Shown piece by piece: positions 27,559 through 36,501 of a stretch of DNA of 64,000 bases. Made by a program: the position numbers and the translations under genes. Under the pieces are notes generated by a model. That model saw only the letters and a program-made list of their open reading frames with translations. It had not been told where the DNA came from and ran no database searches. The stretch covers positions 1 through 64,000 of the forward strand of contig NZ_QLTK01000034.1 of assembly GCF_003269035.1 (NCBI RefSeq), written 5' to 3'. The stretch is from Paraburkholderia bryophila. Lineage in GTDB: Bacteria > Pseudomonadota > Gammaproteobacteria > Burkholderiales > Burkholderiaceae. Each line of letters starts with the position of its first letter. Position 1 is the first letter of the stretch.

Positions 27559-28515
27559 ATGGGCGATCAGGCAAGCAGCGACGATGCAGCGATCGCCAAG
27601 TGCATGGCAGACGTGCACGGCGAGCGGCCGCTGCGACTCGAGCGCCAGGCGTTCGCCCACAGCGGCAACACGGTGTACCGCGCCCATATGGCCGGCGGTC
27701 GTTCACTGGCGGTACGCGTCAGCCCTGAAGCGCAAGCGTTTTTTCATACCGGTTCGAATCTCGCCGCACTGCGTGGTCTCGGCCTGCCGGTACAGACCCT
27801 GCTGGCGCGAGGCGTCACGCCCTCCGGCGGCGATTTTGTCGTGCTCGACTGGCTGCCCGGCCGCGATCTCTTCTATGCGTTCGACTCACTCGATGCCAGG
27901 CAAACCGAACGGATTGCCGAAACCGTGACCGCATTCCAGAACCAGGTGGCGCAACAACTGCCCGCCCCGGCGCAAGGTGGTTTCGGCTGGGCCGCAATCG
28001 GCACTCGTGCGCCTCGTGCACGCTGGACGGATATCTTCGACGAGCCTACGCCCATTGCGTCTCATGTCGCGACCCTCGCACGCGCGGACGCTACCCCGCT
28101 CGACCGCTTTCGCGCGCGCCTCGGCCTCGTACGCGCCTCGCTCGAAGACTACTTCGACACACTGCGCCCGGTCTGTTTTCTCCACGACCTGACCATCAAG
28201 AACGTTCTGGTGGACAACAACGAACTGAGCGGACTGATCGACTTCGACTCGGTGTGCTACGGCGATCCGCTGCTCGTGCTGGGCACGACGCTAGCGCACA
28301 TCGACACACTGGTCGGAGAACGTGGCCGCCGCTACGCCGAAGCTCTGCTGCGCTGTTGGGCGCCGCAAGGCGAGCGCAGACGCGCGACGGGCTTCTACGC
28401 GTCACTGTGGGTCATCGGCTTTTTATCGGCCGCGATCGAACAGGGCAACGCCGTCAGCGTGCACTTTCTCACGCCCGTTCTCGATCAATTGCTGAGGGTG
28501 GCAGAACGCGTATGA
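27559..28515 (+). CDS. Aminoglycoside-phosphotransferase-fold kinase
   Basis: A 318-residue protein of the APH/choline-kinase fold. The catalytic loop CFLHDLTIKNVLVD carries Asp210 and Asn215, and the metal-binding Asp228 follows in GLIDFDSVCYGDP. The usual ATP-binding Lys strand reads LAVRVS, so Arg53 stands where Lys is common. Members phosphorylate sugars, amino alcohols or antibiotics; this sequence does not resemble a known resistance enzyme closely enough to say which. It follows valS on the same strand after a C-rich spacer. Confidence 0.82.
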   Translation: MGDQASSDDAAIAKCMADVHGERPLRLERQAFAHSGNTVYRAHMAGGRSLAVRVSPEAQAFFHTGSNLAALRGLGLPVQTLLARGVTPSGGDFVVLDWLPGRDLFYAFDSLDARQTERIAETVTAFQNQVAQQLPAPAQGGFGWAAIGTRAPRARWTDIFDEPTPIASHVATLARADATPLDRFRARLGLVRASLEDYFDTLRPVCFLHDLTIKNVLVDNNELSGLIDFDSVCYGDPLLVLGTTLAHIDTLVGERGRRYAEALLRCWAPQGERRRATGFYASLWVIGFLSAAIEQGNAVSVHFLTPVLDQLLRVAERV

Positions 28516-28584
28516 GCCTCCAGGCTCAGATGCCTGACACCTTGCGTCAATGAAAGCGCTTCACGTCGCACGTTGTCGTTCACT

Positions 28585-29346
28585 TCACTTACCGCCGGTG
28601 ACATCGAGAAACGTGCCGGTGATAAACGAAGCCTCGGCGCTCGCCAGCCACAGAATCGCCTGCGCCACCTCTTCGGGCTGACCGCCTCGTCCCATGGGGA
28701 TCGAGTCTTTGACACGATCCACCCGCCCCGGCTCTCCACCGCTAGCATGCATCTCCGTATAAATGTGTCCAGGTCGAATACAGTTAACGCGTATTCCCTC
28801 ACGCGCGACTTCTTTAGCGAAGCCGATGGTGAATGTCTCAAGCGCCCCCTTCGAGGCAGCATAGTCGACATATTCGTTTGGACTGCCGAGCCGGGCCGAT
28901 GCCGACGACACGTTGATCACGACGCCGCCTCGACCATTGTGCCGACGCGACATCCGCTTTACCGCCTGCTGCGCGCAAAGGATCGGGCCGATCGAATTGA
29001 CCGCGAAAATGCGCTGCATTCGCGCGAATTCGAGGTCCTCCAGCCGCGACTGCTGCGCAATGATCGCGGCGTTGTTGACCAGCACGTCGATCCGGCCGAA
29101 CTTCCGGTCGATCGCGGCGAATAGCCGAGCGACCTGTTCCGGCTCCGCGCTGTCCGCGTGCATGGCTAAAGCCTGCCGCCCGAGCGCTTCCACATCGGCC
29201 GCCACAGCGAGAGCGGCCGATTCGTTGGAGACGAAGCTAATCGCCACATCGTAGCCGCGTGCGGCAGCGAGCCGCGCAGTCGCCGCGCCCACGCCACGCG
29301 CGCCGCCGGTTATCAGAATCAACGGGGCTTGCGCAACCTCACTCAT
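28585..29346 (-). CDS. Short-chain dehydrogenase/reductase (glucose-dehydrogenase-like)
   Basis: A 253-residue SDR starting at ATG 29346, preceded by AGGAGGG. It has TGGARGVG for dinucleotide binding (variant of TGxxxGxG), NNAAI near 88, Ser in INVSSASARLGSP, YAASKGALE with the catalytic Tyr and Lys, and the C-terminal ITGTFLDVTGGK. It ends 70 bp from the converging kinase gene. The substrate is unknown; similarity is to FabG/YgfF-like reductases. Confidence 0.9.
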   Translation of the reverse strand: MSEVAQAPLILITGGARGVGAATARLAAARGYDVAISFVSNESAALAVAADVEALGRQALAMHADSAEPEQVARLFAAIDRKFGRIDVLVNNAAIIAQQSRLEDLEFARMQRIFAVNSIGPILCAQQAVKRMSRRHNGRGGVVINVSSASARLGSPNEYVDYAASKGALETFTIGFAKEVAREGIRVNCIRPGHIYTEMHASGGEPGRVDRVKDSIPMGRGGQPEEVAQAILWLASAEASFITGTFLDVTGGK

Positions 29347-29602
29347 TTTTTGACCCTCCTGGTGACGACGAGAAAGTGATTGGGGCTGAGACCGACTCAA
29401 CGCCAGCGGATCAACCGGCCCAGGCGTTGATATCGAGCACCGCGCCGGCGAATGCTTGAGGCGCCTTCTTCGTCGTAGACAACGTCGAGAAGGCCGGTTG
29501 CAATGTGCCTGAGCATCAAGTCATTATTCGTTTGAAGCGATCAGGACTGTCACCTCGAATTGCCATCGGGGAACACAGGTTTGAGCGCGTTTCAACGCGA
29601 CA

Positions 29603-30448
29603 TCAAAGCCCCAGACACACCGCTCCGGCCGCGACGATCATGCACGCGAGCCAGCGTTTTGCGCTGACCGTCTCACGCAAAAACATCCTGCCGATCAGCA
29701 CCGCGAAGACCACGCTGGTTTCGCGCAATGCCGACACCGCGCCCATCGCGCCCGACTGCAGCGCCCAGATCACGATGCCGTACGCGGCGATCGACACAAC
29801 GCCACCCACGAGCGACGAACTCAACGCCCACGGCTGCGCCCGCATTGGCGTCCACAGCGCCGCGCGGCCGCGCGTCGCGACGAACAGTGCCGGCATCAGC
29901 CAATAGAAGAGAAACATCCACGCGGTGTAGGCGAGTGCCTGCCCATCGGACAGACGCACGCCAATACCGTCGATCACGGTATAGACCGCGATGGTCGCGC
30001 CCGTCGTCAACGCAGCCAGCACACCGGCGCGCGAAACGTGGCTGCCTTCCAGCGCGATCGCGACGATGCCGCCCGAAATCATCAAAATCCCCAGCACATG
30101 CAAGGGACCAATCGCCTCGTGCGCAAACAGCGCCGCGCCGAGCGTGACGAGCAGCGGCGACGAACCGCGCGCGATCGGATAGGCCCGCGCCAGATCGTTG
30201 CTGCGATACGAGCGCACCAGGGTGACGTTGTAAAAGGTATGCACGAGCCCCGACGCGACGATATACGGCCACGCCGCATGGGCCGGGAACGGTGTGATGA
30301 ACAGCACGGCGAGGGTGGCGACCGTTGCGATGGCAACACTCATCCATGTCATGGAGAGGAAGCGGTCGCGATTGCCGTGCAGCATCGCGTTCCAGCTCGC
30401 GTGGAGCAAGGCGGCAAGCAGGACGAAGCCGCCGGTATAACTGAGCAT
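29603..30448 (-). CDS. EamA/DMT-family transporter
   Basis: A 281-residue inner-membrane protein with about ten hydrophobic helices in two homologous halves, the drug/metabolite transporter layout. Conserved stretches include LARAYPIARGSSPLLVTLGA and the second-half ALRETSVVFAVLIGRMFLRE with its helix-end Glu. The start at 30448 gives an N-terminus at the first helix; an upstream ATG would add an unlikely soluble extension. Such proteins export metabolites or amino acids. It diverges from a LysR gene that probably controls it. Confidence 0.88.
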   Translation of the reverse strand: MLSYTGGFVLLAALLHASWNAMLHGNRDRFLSMTWMSVAIATVATLAVLFITPFPAHAAWPYIVASGLVHTFYNVTLVRSYRSNDLARAYPIARGSSPLLVTLGAALFAHEAIGPLHVLGILMISGGIVAIALEGSHVSRAGVLAALTTGATIAVYTVIDGIGVRLSDGQALAYTAWMFLFYWLMPALFVATRGRAALWTPMRAQPWALSSSLVGGVVSIAAYGIVIWALQSGAMGAVSALRETSVVFAVLIGRMFLRETVSAKRWLACMIVAAGAVCLGL

Positions 30449-30492
30449 GCGGACTCCGGGCCACGAAAGGAAGGGATACGTTAGTACGGTAA

Positions 30493-30505
30493 ATAGAATA
30501 TCTAT
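30493..30505. promoter_or_regulatory. Small dyad in the EamA/LysR divergent spacer
   Basis: ATAGA and TCTAT flank three bases in an AT-rich 116-bp spacer. A separate CTAAC...GTTAG pair lies around 30517-30550. Both are short, so assignment as LysR sites is tentative. Confidence 0.3.
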
Positions 30506-30564
30506 CTTGTGATGCGCTAACAACTCAGTTAAATTCGCAATTCGCGTTAGATAAACTACTCCGA

Positions 30565-31458
30565 ATGAAACGAGTCTTGCCTCCGCTCAATGCACTGCGC
30601 GCTTTTGAGGCCGCAGGACGACTCGGTAGCTTCAAGGACGCCGCCGCCGAGTTGCACGTCACGCACGGCGCGGTGAGCCAGCAGGTGCGACTGCTCGAGG
30701 CGTGGCTTGGCGCGTCGCTGTTTGAACGGCACAACCGGCGCGTGGCGCTGACACCGGCGGCGCGAGCGTACCTGGCGGAAATCGGGCCGCTGTTCGAGCA
30801 TCTCTCGCAAGCCACCGCGAAATACGGTCTGCCTCAAACGGTTTCACAGACTCTCTCCGTCAATGCGCCCGCAACATTCACGTTGCGATGGCTGGTGCCG
30901 CGACTGGCGACATTCCGCGCCGCGTATCCCGGCGTGGACGTCAAGGTAGAAACCTCGAACGAGCCGGTGGAAAGTTTGCCGGCGAGCTATGACGTCATCA
31001 TCCGCGGCGGTCCGGACACGTTCTACGGCTACTCGATGCAGCCATTCCTGGCCGAAGAACGGATCCCCGTCTGCAGCCCCGCGCTGCTGCAGCAACTACC
31101 GCTGCAAACACCTGAGAATATTCGGCAGCACACGTTACTGCATACGTCGAGCCTTCCGCGGCTTTGGCCGGACTGGTTGGCCAAGGCAGACATGACCGAA
31201 ATCACGCCGGCTGCGGCATTGACTTTCGACCACTTCTATCTGACCTTGCAAGCCGCCGTCGATGGAATCGGTATCGCGATGGGACCGACCGCGCTGATCG
31301 CCGACGATCTCGCCGCCGGCCGGCTCGTCATGCCGTTTGCCGGTCCGCGTCTGGCGTCGCGTAGCTATTGCACTTACGTGCCGGATGAGAAGTCTGCCGA
31401 TGAACTGGTCGAGCTGTTTCGCTCGTGGCTCGAACGCGAAGGTGGGCACGCGAGTTGA
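30565..31458 (+). CDS. LysR-family regulator (GcvA/AmpR-like)
   Basis: A 297-residue LysR protein whose N-terminus, PPLNALRAFEAAGRLGSFKDAAAELHVTHGAVSQQV, is typical of the GcvA/AmpR subgroup. The effector domain (about 90-290) includes the DVIIRGG segment. It diverges from the EamA exporter gene, making that the likely target. The ribosome-binding site is weak. Confidence 0.9.
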   Translation: MKRVLPPLNALRAFEAAGRLGSFKDAAAELHVTHGAVSQQVRLLEAWLGASLFERHNRRVALTPAARAYLAEIGPLFEHLSQATAKYGLPQTVSQTLSVNAPATFTLRWLVPRLATFRAAYPGVDVKVETSNEPVESLPASYDVIIRGGPDTFYGYSMQPFLAEERIPVCSPALLQQLPLQTPENIRQHTLLHTSSLPRLWPDWLAKADMTEITPAAALTFDHFYLTLQAAVDGIGIAMGPTALIADDLAAGRLVMPFAGPRLASRSYCTYVPDEKSADELVELFRSWLEREGGHAS

Positions 31459-31559
31459 ACGAACACGTGATAGAAAAAGAACCCCGCGATCAGGTAAAAG
31501 CGGGAGAGCTTGCATCGTCGGCGATGAACCCAATCAGGCGTTACTCACTAAGAACAAAG

Positions 31560-32072
31560 ATGATAGCTATGCATTCAACGAGAGCGGCCGAACCGGCCGA
31601 CGCGGCACGTATCGCGGTACTTGGCGCACAGGTCTGGGTGCATACCTATGCATCGGGTGGCGTGTCCGAGATCATCGCGCACTATGTCCTGACCACATTC
31701 AGACCCGAAAAAATTCTCGCGCTCATGAACGATCCGCAAATCGTTCTATTAGTCGCCGAGGCAGAAGGCTATCTCGCCGGCTATATCGTCATGCGCTTAG
31801 GTTCGCATCATGCCGATGTCTCCGCCGAAATAGAAACGCTCTACATCCAGGACTCTTTCGCCGGCTGTGGTATCGGCTCCACATTGTTGGCCCAAGCCAG
31901 AGGCCTTGCGATGGCGAGGACCGGCAGTCGAGCAGTCTGGCTGATGGTCAACTCACACAATGAGAAGGCCATTTCTTTTTACCTTTCCCGGGGAATGCTG
32001 CAGGATGGGGTGACCTACTTCGAGCTAGGCGGCGTCAAACACGAGAACAAAGTGATGGTCGCCAGAGACTGA
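31560..32072 (+). CDS. GNAT-family acetyltransferase
   Basis: A protein of about 170 residues with the GNAT fold. The N-terminal strand and helix read RAAEPADAARIAVLGAQVW, the core strand ALYIQD-like segment is ETLYIQDSFAGCGIGSTLL carrying the acetyl-CoA loop (GCGIGS, for Q/RxxGxG/A), and NEKAISFYLSRGM matches motif B. It transfers an acetyl group from acetyl-CoA to an unknown amine. The start is uncertain: ATG 31560 or 31569 gives a normal N-terminus, while upstream ATGs would add unrelated residues. Confidence 0.82.
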   Translation: MIAMHSTRAAEPADAARIAVLGAQVWVHTYASGGVSEIIAHYVLTTFRPEKILALMNDPQIVLLVAEAEGYLAGYIVMRLGSHHADVSAEIETLYIQDSFAGCGIGSTLLAQARGLAMARTGSRAVWLMVNSHNEKAISFYLSRGMLQDGVTYFELGGVKHENKVMVARD

Positions 32073-32281
32073 CGGACCGCAGCGTGATTGAGTGCCGACA
32101 TGCCGGGTCGGCGGTAAACACCGACTGAACGGAAGATTCGACTTTCCGTAAATCAGGAACTCGACAACCCGCTTCGTGTCAGCAAGAGTGCCAACCGTCT
32201 CGACAATGTGAGCCTTTGGCGCCTGCTTCCAGACCTGCTTCTAAACCAGTCGATAGTGCAAGTCTCTACAAGGAGAGTGCA

Positions 32282-32758
32282 ATGGCCGAGCTAACAACCT
32301 GCCTATGGTTCGATCAAGGCAGAGCACGTGAGGCGGCGGAATTTTACGCCGCGACCTTCCCCGAAAGTCATGTCGACGCAGGCCATGCCTCCCCTATACC
32401 GGGGGTGGGCCAGGGTCCGGATCTGACAGTCGAGTTCACCGTGCTCGGGCGGCGCTTCGTGGGGCTGAATGGCGGCCCCAACTACACGCCGAACGAGGCG
32501 ATCAGTTTCATGGTCGAGACCGATACCCAGGAAGAAACCGACCGCTACTGGAATGCCATTGTCCGCAACGGCGGCTCGGAAGCGCCTTGCGGATGGTGCA
32601 AGGACCGATGGGGGTTTTCGTGGCAGATCACGCCCAGGCGCTTACTCGAACTCGTCACCGGCTCCGATCGCGAGGCCGGAAAACGTGCAATGGAAGCCAT
32701 GATGACCATGAAAAAAATCGACATCGCCGCAATCGAGCGCGCTGCGGCAGCGAAATAA
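32282..32758 (+). CDS. VOC-family protein (PhnB-like)
   Basis: A 158-residue protein of the vicinal-oxygen-chelate superfamily, PhnB/3-demethylubiquinone-methyltransferase-like group. Diagnostic pieces are CLWFDQGRAREAAEFYAATF at the N-terminus, VLGRRFVGLNGGP in the middle, and CGWCKDRWGFSWQITPRRL near the end. The reaction of this group is unknown; the name ubiquinone methyltransferase seen in databases is not supported here. A GGAGAG site lies seven bases before the ATG at 32282. Confidence 0.85.
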   Translation: MAELTTCLWFDQGRAREAAEFYAATFPESHVDAGHASPIPGVGQGPDLTVEFTVLGRRFVGLNGGPNYTPNEAISFMVETDTQEETDRYWNAIVRNGGSEAPCGWCKDRWGFSWQITPRRLLELVTGSDREAGKRAMEAMMTMKKIDIAAIERAAAAK

Positions 32759-32961
32759 GCATCACGTCGTTTTACCGAACCGTCAACGCCGATCAGCCTA
32801 TTCGGGCCGTTCGGCGGTGACGGTTTATTCATTCAAAATCACCGCATTCAACAGCCGGCAATCTGATAATCGCCCTCGCCGCGACTCACGCACCTTGTTA
32901 TAATTCTCTCATCAAACCGTACAAAACATAACGACCTCCCACATCGCGCGACAGGACCTCC

Positions 32962-33687
32962 ATGCTGAAACCCGATCGCCTCCGCGCCCTCGCCGAAGCA
33001 CTGGCCAAGCAGAACGTAATGCGCTTGCGCGACGCCGCGAGCCTGCTGAACGTCTCGGAAATGACCGTCCGCCGCGATATCGCCGGCAGTCCCGAACGAT
33101 TCACCTATCTCGGCGGCTACATCGTCAGCGCAACCGACGTGCCGAATAACGCCGGCTACTCGCTCGAAGAAGAAAAGGATCATTTTGCGCAGGCCAAAGC
33201 GGAAGCATCCGCCGTGGCGGCGGGTCTGATTGGCGATAACGAAACACTGTTCATCGATTGCGGCACGACGCTCACTACATTGGCGCGGCTGATTCCCATT
33301 GAACGTCACGTGACCGTAGTGTGCTATTCGCTGAACGTCGCGGAGATTTTGCGGCGCAAGCCGAATGTGCGAATGATTCTGCTGGGCGGCGTCTACATTC
33401 CCTCTTCGGATTCGTTCGCAGGCGAGGAAAGTCTGGAAATGCTGCGCCGCATGGGCATCAACAAGGCGTTTATTTCGGCGGGCGGCGTAGACACCGCGCG
33501 CGGCGTCACCTGCTGGAATTTCCATGAAGTCGCGCTCAAACAGGCCGCGATGGCGAGCGCCGTGGAACGTCATCTGGTCGTGGACAAGAGCAAGTTCGGC
33601 GTCGTCAAGGCCGTGCGTTTCTCGCAGGTCGACGATTTCGATTCCATCATCACCGAAGCAGGCCAAACGCCGCGCAAACGCAAATAA
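32962..33687 (+). CDS. DeoR/GlpR-family regulator of the deoxyribose cluster
   Basis: A 241-residue DeoR-family protein. The N-terminal winged helix reads RLRDAASLLNVSEMTVRRDIA, and the sugar-phosphate-binding domain has FIDCGTTLTTLARLI and FISAGGVD. Family members are repressors released by a phosphorylated sugar. The overall pattern resembles E. coli DeoR, which responds to deoxyribose 5-phosphate. It lies at the 3' end of the deoC-ABC operon, converging with it, which fits control of that cluster. Confidence 0.9.
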   Translation: MLKPDRLRALAEALAKQNVMRLRDAASLLNVSEMTVRRDIAGSPERFTYLGGYIVSATDVPNNAGYSLEEEKDHFAQAKAEASAVAAGLIGDNETLFIDCGTTLTTLARLIPIERHVTVVCYSLNVAEILRRKPNVRMILLGGVYIPSSDSFAGEESLEMLRRMGINKAFISAGGVDTARGVTCWNFHEVALKQAAMASAVERHLVVDKSKFGVVKAVRFSQVDDFDSIITEAGQTPRKRK

Positions 33688-33745
33688 GCTGCTTTGCCAC
33701 GCCGCAAACGCAAACGGCGTCACGGCAATCACGCAACAAACGGCA

Positions 33746-33764
33746 AGCGGCGCTCAACGCCGCT
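33746..33764. terminator. Hairpin between deoR-like and permease genes
   Basis: AGCGGCG and CGCCGCT form a 7-bp stem around CTCAA in the 81-bp gap between the converging genes. No T tract follows, so termination activity is only plausible. Confidence 0.4.
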
Positions 33765-33768
33765 GCGA

Positions 33769-34827
33769 TCAGTTCTTCCGCTGAAACGCGAACAGCGTGC
33801 CGGCAATCAGAATGAACGCGCCGATAATCACCTTCTGCCAGGTACTCGGCACACCCACCAGAATCAGCACGTTGTTGATCAACGTCACGAGCACCACGCC
33901 GAGCAGCGTGCCCGCCACCGTCCCGGTGCCGCCGGTAATGCGCGCGCCGCCCAGAATCACTGCGGCAATCACGTCGAGTTCCGAGCCCACCAGATCGAAC
34001 GGATTAGCGAGCCGGTTGTTCGAGACGTGCAGAATGCCCGCAATGCCCGCCAGCATGCCGGTATAGCCGAACACGAACAGATGGATCGCGCGCAGGTTGT
34101 AGCCGAGCCGTTCGGCAATCGCGAGGCTGCCGCCCATGGCGTAGACGCCGCGTCCCATCATCGTCCGGTTCAGCAGCCACCACGTCACCAGTGCGGCCGC
34201 CACCAGCGCCACCACCGAAACCGGCAACACCGCGCGCAGACCATCCGCCGTTTGATAAAACACCAGCGGAATGCGGCCGAAGCGATCCATGCTGTGCGGA
34301 ATGTTCATGAAGAACGAGGTGCCGATAAAGGTCAGCAACAGCCCGCGATACAGATATTGCGTGCCGATCGTGACGATCAGCGAAGGCGCTTTCAGTCGAT
34401 GCACCAGCAAGCCGTTGATCATGCCCAGCATCACACCGCCAATCGCACCGGTAATCAGGATCAACGCGAACGGCGCGTCGGGCCACCACGCAAACACCGC
34501 CTTCGTGATGCCGTACATGGTCAGCGCGGCGATGGCGGTAAACGACACGTCGATCCCGCCGGATGCGAGCACAACGAGCGTGCCCAGCGCGAACAGCGAA
34601 GTCGTGGTGGCCGAATGCAGCAGATCGAACAGCGTGGCCAGTTGAAAGAAGCGTGGATTGATCACACCGACGATCACGCACGTCACCACGATCAGCCCGA
34701 CCGTGAACCACTCGGGATTGCGCGCGAGTCTGGCTCGCAAGCTCGGCGGCTTGATCTCCGGGGCGACTTCGACAACGGTCGGTGTGGTCATGGTCTGGTT
34801 CATGCGCGAATGGATGCGCGAGTTCAT
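33769..34827 (-). CDS. ABC sugar transporter permease (RbsC-like), last gene of operon
   Basis: A 352-residue membrane protein with eight to ten hydrophobic helices in the BPD_transp_2 family used by ribose-type importers. Conserved features include VLASGGIDVSFTAIAAL and the cytoplasmic ELDVIAAVILGGARITGGTGTVAGT coupling segment. It pairs with the second permease of this operon (37613-38674), so the pore is probably a heterodimer. It lies 31 bp after the ATPase gene. Confidence 0.9.
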   Translation of the reverse strand: MNSRIHSRMNQTMTTPTVVEVAPEIKPPSLRARLARNPEWFTVGLIVVTCVIVGVINPRFFQLATLFDLLHSATTTSLFALGTLVVLASGGIDVSFTAIAALTMYGITKAVFAWWPDAPFALILITGAIGGVMLGMINGLLVHRLKAPSLIVTIGTQYLYRGLLLTFIGTSFFMNIPHSMDRFGRIPLVFYQTADGLRAVLPVSVVALVAAALVTWWLLNRTMMGRGVYAMGGSLAIAERLGYNLRAIHLFVFGYTGMLAGIAGILHVSNNRLANPFDLVGSELDVIAAVILGGARITGGTGTVAGTLLGVVLVTLINNVLILVGVPSTWQKVIIGAFILIAGTLFAFQRKN

Positions 34828-34858
34828 GAGTAGGACGTCCTTTTTGCAGCCTGTGTGC

Positions 34859-36421
34859 TTATGCCGCTTCCGACAGCAACGCGTGGTACAGGTCGGCTTC
34901 GCTCAGCGTATCCGCCTGATATTCGTTCGCCACGCGGCCCTTCTTCATCATCAGAATGCGGTCGCAGTTCTGCAGCAGTTCGGGCAAGTCGTCGCTGATC
35001 AGAATAATGCCGATTCCGCGCTGCGACAAACGCTGCATGATGCGATAGATGATGTCTTTCGAGCCAACGTCGACACCGACCGTCGGCCCATGCAGAATCA
35101 GCACGCGCGGATCGATGGCGAGCCAGCGGCCGATCAGCACACGCTGCTGGTTGCCGCCGGACAGCGATTGCACGGGTTTGTCGACACCGGGGGTCGCGAT
35201 CTGCAGATCCTTCACCGTCTGTTCCGCGAGCGCCATTGCACGCGTTCGGTCGATCTGACCAAAGCGGTCGCGCAAACTGGAGATCATCGCGGTGATCACG
35301 TTGTCGCGAATCGGCTTGTCGAGGAAAAGCCCCTCATTCAGGCGGTCTTCCGGCACATAGCCGATACGATGATCTTTCGCGTCCGACGGCGTACGCAACA
35401 CGATGCTCTTGCCGTCGAGCACCACCTGCCCCGTTTGCGCCGGCGCCACGCCCGCGAGTGCTCGCGCGAGTTCGTTGCGCCCGGAATCGAGCAGACCGGT
35501 CACGCCGAGAATTTCGCCGGCATGCAGCGCGAACGAAACGTCGCTGAACTGGCCGCTGCGCGTAAGACCACGCACCTCCAGCACCACGTCCTGCCCTACC
35601 GCGCCTTCGCGATAACGCTCGGTGGATAAATGGCGCCCTGTCATCAGTTCGCTGATCTGCGCCTTGGTGAATTGCGCGATCGGCCCTTGCGCCATGGTCT
35701 GGCCATCGCGCAGCACGATCACTTCACCGCCGATCGCGTAGCACTCGTCCAGCTTGTGGCTGACGAACAGCACCGTCACGTCCTGCGCGCGCAGATGGGC
35801 GAGCACCGCGATCAGATTGTCGACTTCCTTTTGCGTCAGCGACGTGGTCGGCTCGTCCATGATGACGAACTTCGCCTCACTGGCAATCGCGCGGGCGATC
35901 GCCACGAGTTGCCGTGTGGCGAGCGGCAATTGCTCGATCAGCGTCGACTGGAACCCGGCGTCGCCGGGTAGGCCGACCGATTCGAGCGCGCGCGCCGCCG
36001 TGCGCGCGAGTGCGCGGCGGTCAAACGTGCGGGCGAGCTTGCCATCATGCCCGGCCAACTCGGCGGTGAGCGCGACGTTTTCCGCCACGCTCATATTCGG
36101 CAGCAGCGAAAGATCCTGATAGACCGTCTCGATGCCGGCCGCGAGCGATTCGAGCGCAGAAAGCCGCGCATGACGCACGCCTTCGATCACGAGTTCGCCT
36201 TCGTCGGGCGGCTGCGCGCCCGAAATGATCTTGATCAGCGTGCTCTTGCCACAGCCGTTCTCACCGAGCAGGTGATAGATCCGGCCGCGCTCGAACGAGA
36301 GGCTCACACCGCGCAGAGCATGCACGCCGGTAAAGCGCTTGTGTACGCCGATCACCTGCAGGAACGGCTGCGCCGCGGCGGAACTGGCAGAAGATACGTC
36401 TTGATTCATGGTGCGATTCAT
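34859..36421 (-). CDS. ABC sugar transporter ATPase with degenerate second site
   Basis: A protein of about 520 residues with two fused ATP-binding cassettes, as in RbsA. Cassette 1 has Walker A GENGCGKST and Walker B FVIMDEPTTSL, but its signature region reads LPLATRQ. Cassette 2 has a good signature LSGGNQQRV, but Walker A reads GLLDSGRNE and Walker B reads VLILHGPTVGVDVGS, with His-Gly in place of Asp-Glu. Only one composite ATP site is thus likely to hydrolyse. The start may be 36421 or 36409; neither has a strong ribosome-binding site. Confidence 0.9.
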   Translation of the reverse strand: MNRTMNQDVSSASSAAAQPFLQVIGVHKRFTGVHALRGVSLSFERGRIYHLLGENGCGKSTLIKIISGAQPPDEGELVIEGVRHARLSALESLAAGIETVYQDLSLLPNMSVAENVALTAELAGHDGKLARTFDRRALARTAARALESVGLPGDAGFQSTLIEQLPLATRQLVAIARAIASEAKFVIMDEPTTSLTQKEVDNLIAVLAHLRAQDVTVLFVSHKLDECYAIGGEVIVLRDGQTMAQGPIAQFTKAQISELMTGRHLSTERYREGAVGQDVVLEVRGLTRSGQFSDVSFALHAGEILGVTGLLDSGRNELARALAGVAPAQTGQVVLDGKSIVLRTPSDAKDHRIGYVPEDRLNEGLFLDKPIRDNVITAMISSLRDRFGQIDRTRAMALAEQTVKDLQIATPGVDKPVQSLSGGNQQRVLIGRWLAIDPRVLILHGPTVGVDVGSKDIIYRIMQRLSQRGIGIILISDDLPELLQNCDRILMMKKGRVANEYQADTLSEADLYHALLSEAA

Positions 36422-36439
36422 CGTGACGTGAAACTGTTG

Positions 36440-36472
36440 CGGCGTCCCTCGGGAAGTCCCTTGAGGACGCCG
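36440..36472 (-). other. Intergenic hairpin between binding-protein and ATPase genes
   Basis: CGGCGTCC-CTC and GAGGACGCCG form a 10-bp stem with one bulged C; the 12-base loop can itself pair GGGA with TCCC. Its place just after the binding-protein stop codon fits a 3' stabiliser or partial terminator, giving more binding protein than ATPase, a frequent arrangement in ABC operons. Confidence 0.6.
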
Positions 36473-36501
36473 TGACCGACAAGCCAAATTGCGCAACGCG
36501 A

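Noticed and set aside
27559..28515. Aminoglycoside resistance gene
   Set aside because: Only the general APH fold is supported; the ATP-site Lys is replaced by Arg and there is no close likeness to a known resistance enzyme.
33694..34833. 379-codon frame antisense to the first permease
   Set aside because: His/Arg/Gln-rich translation without a domain; the sense frame is a clear RbsC-type permease.
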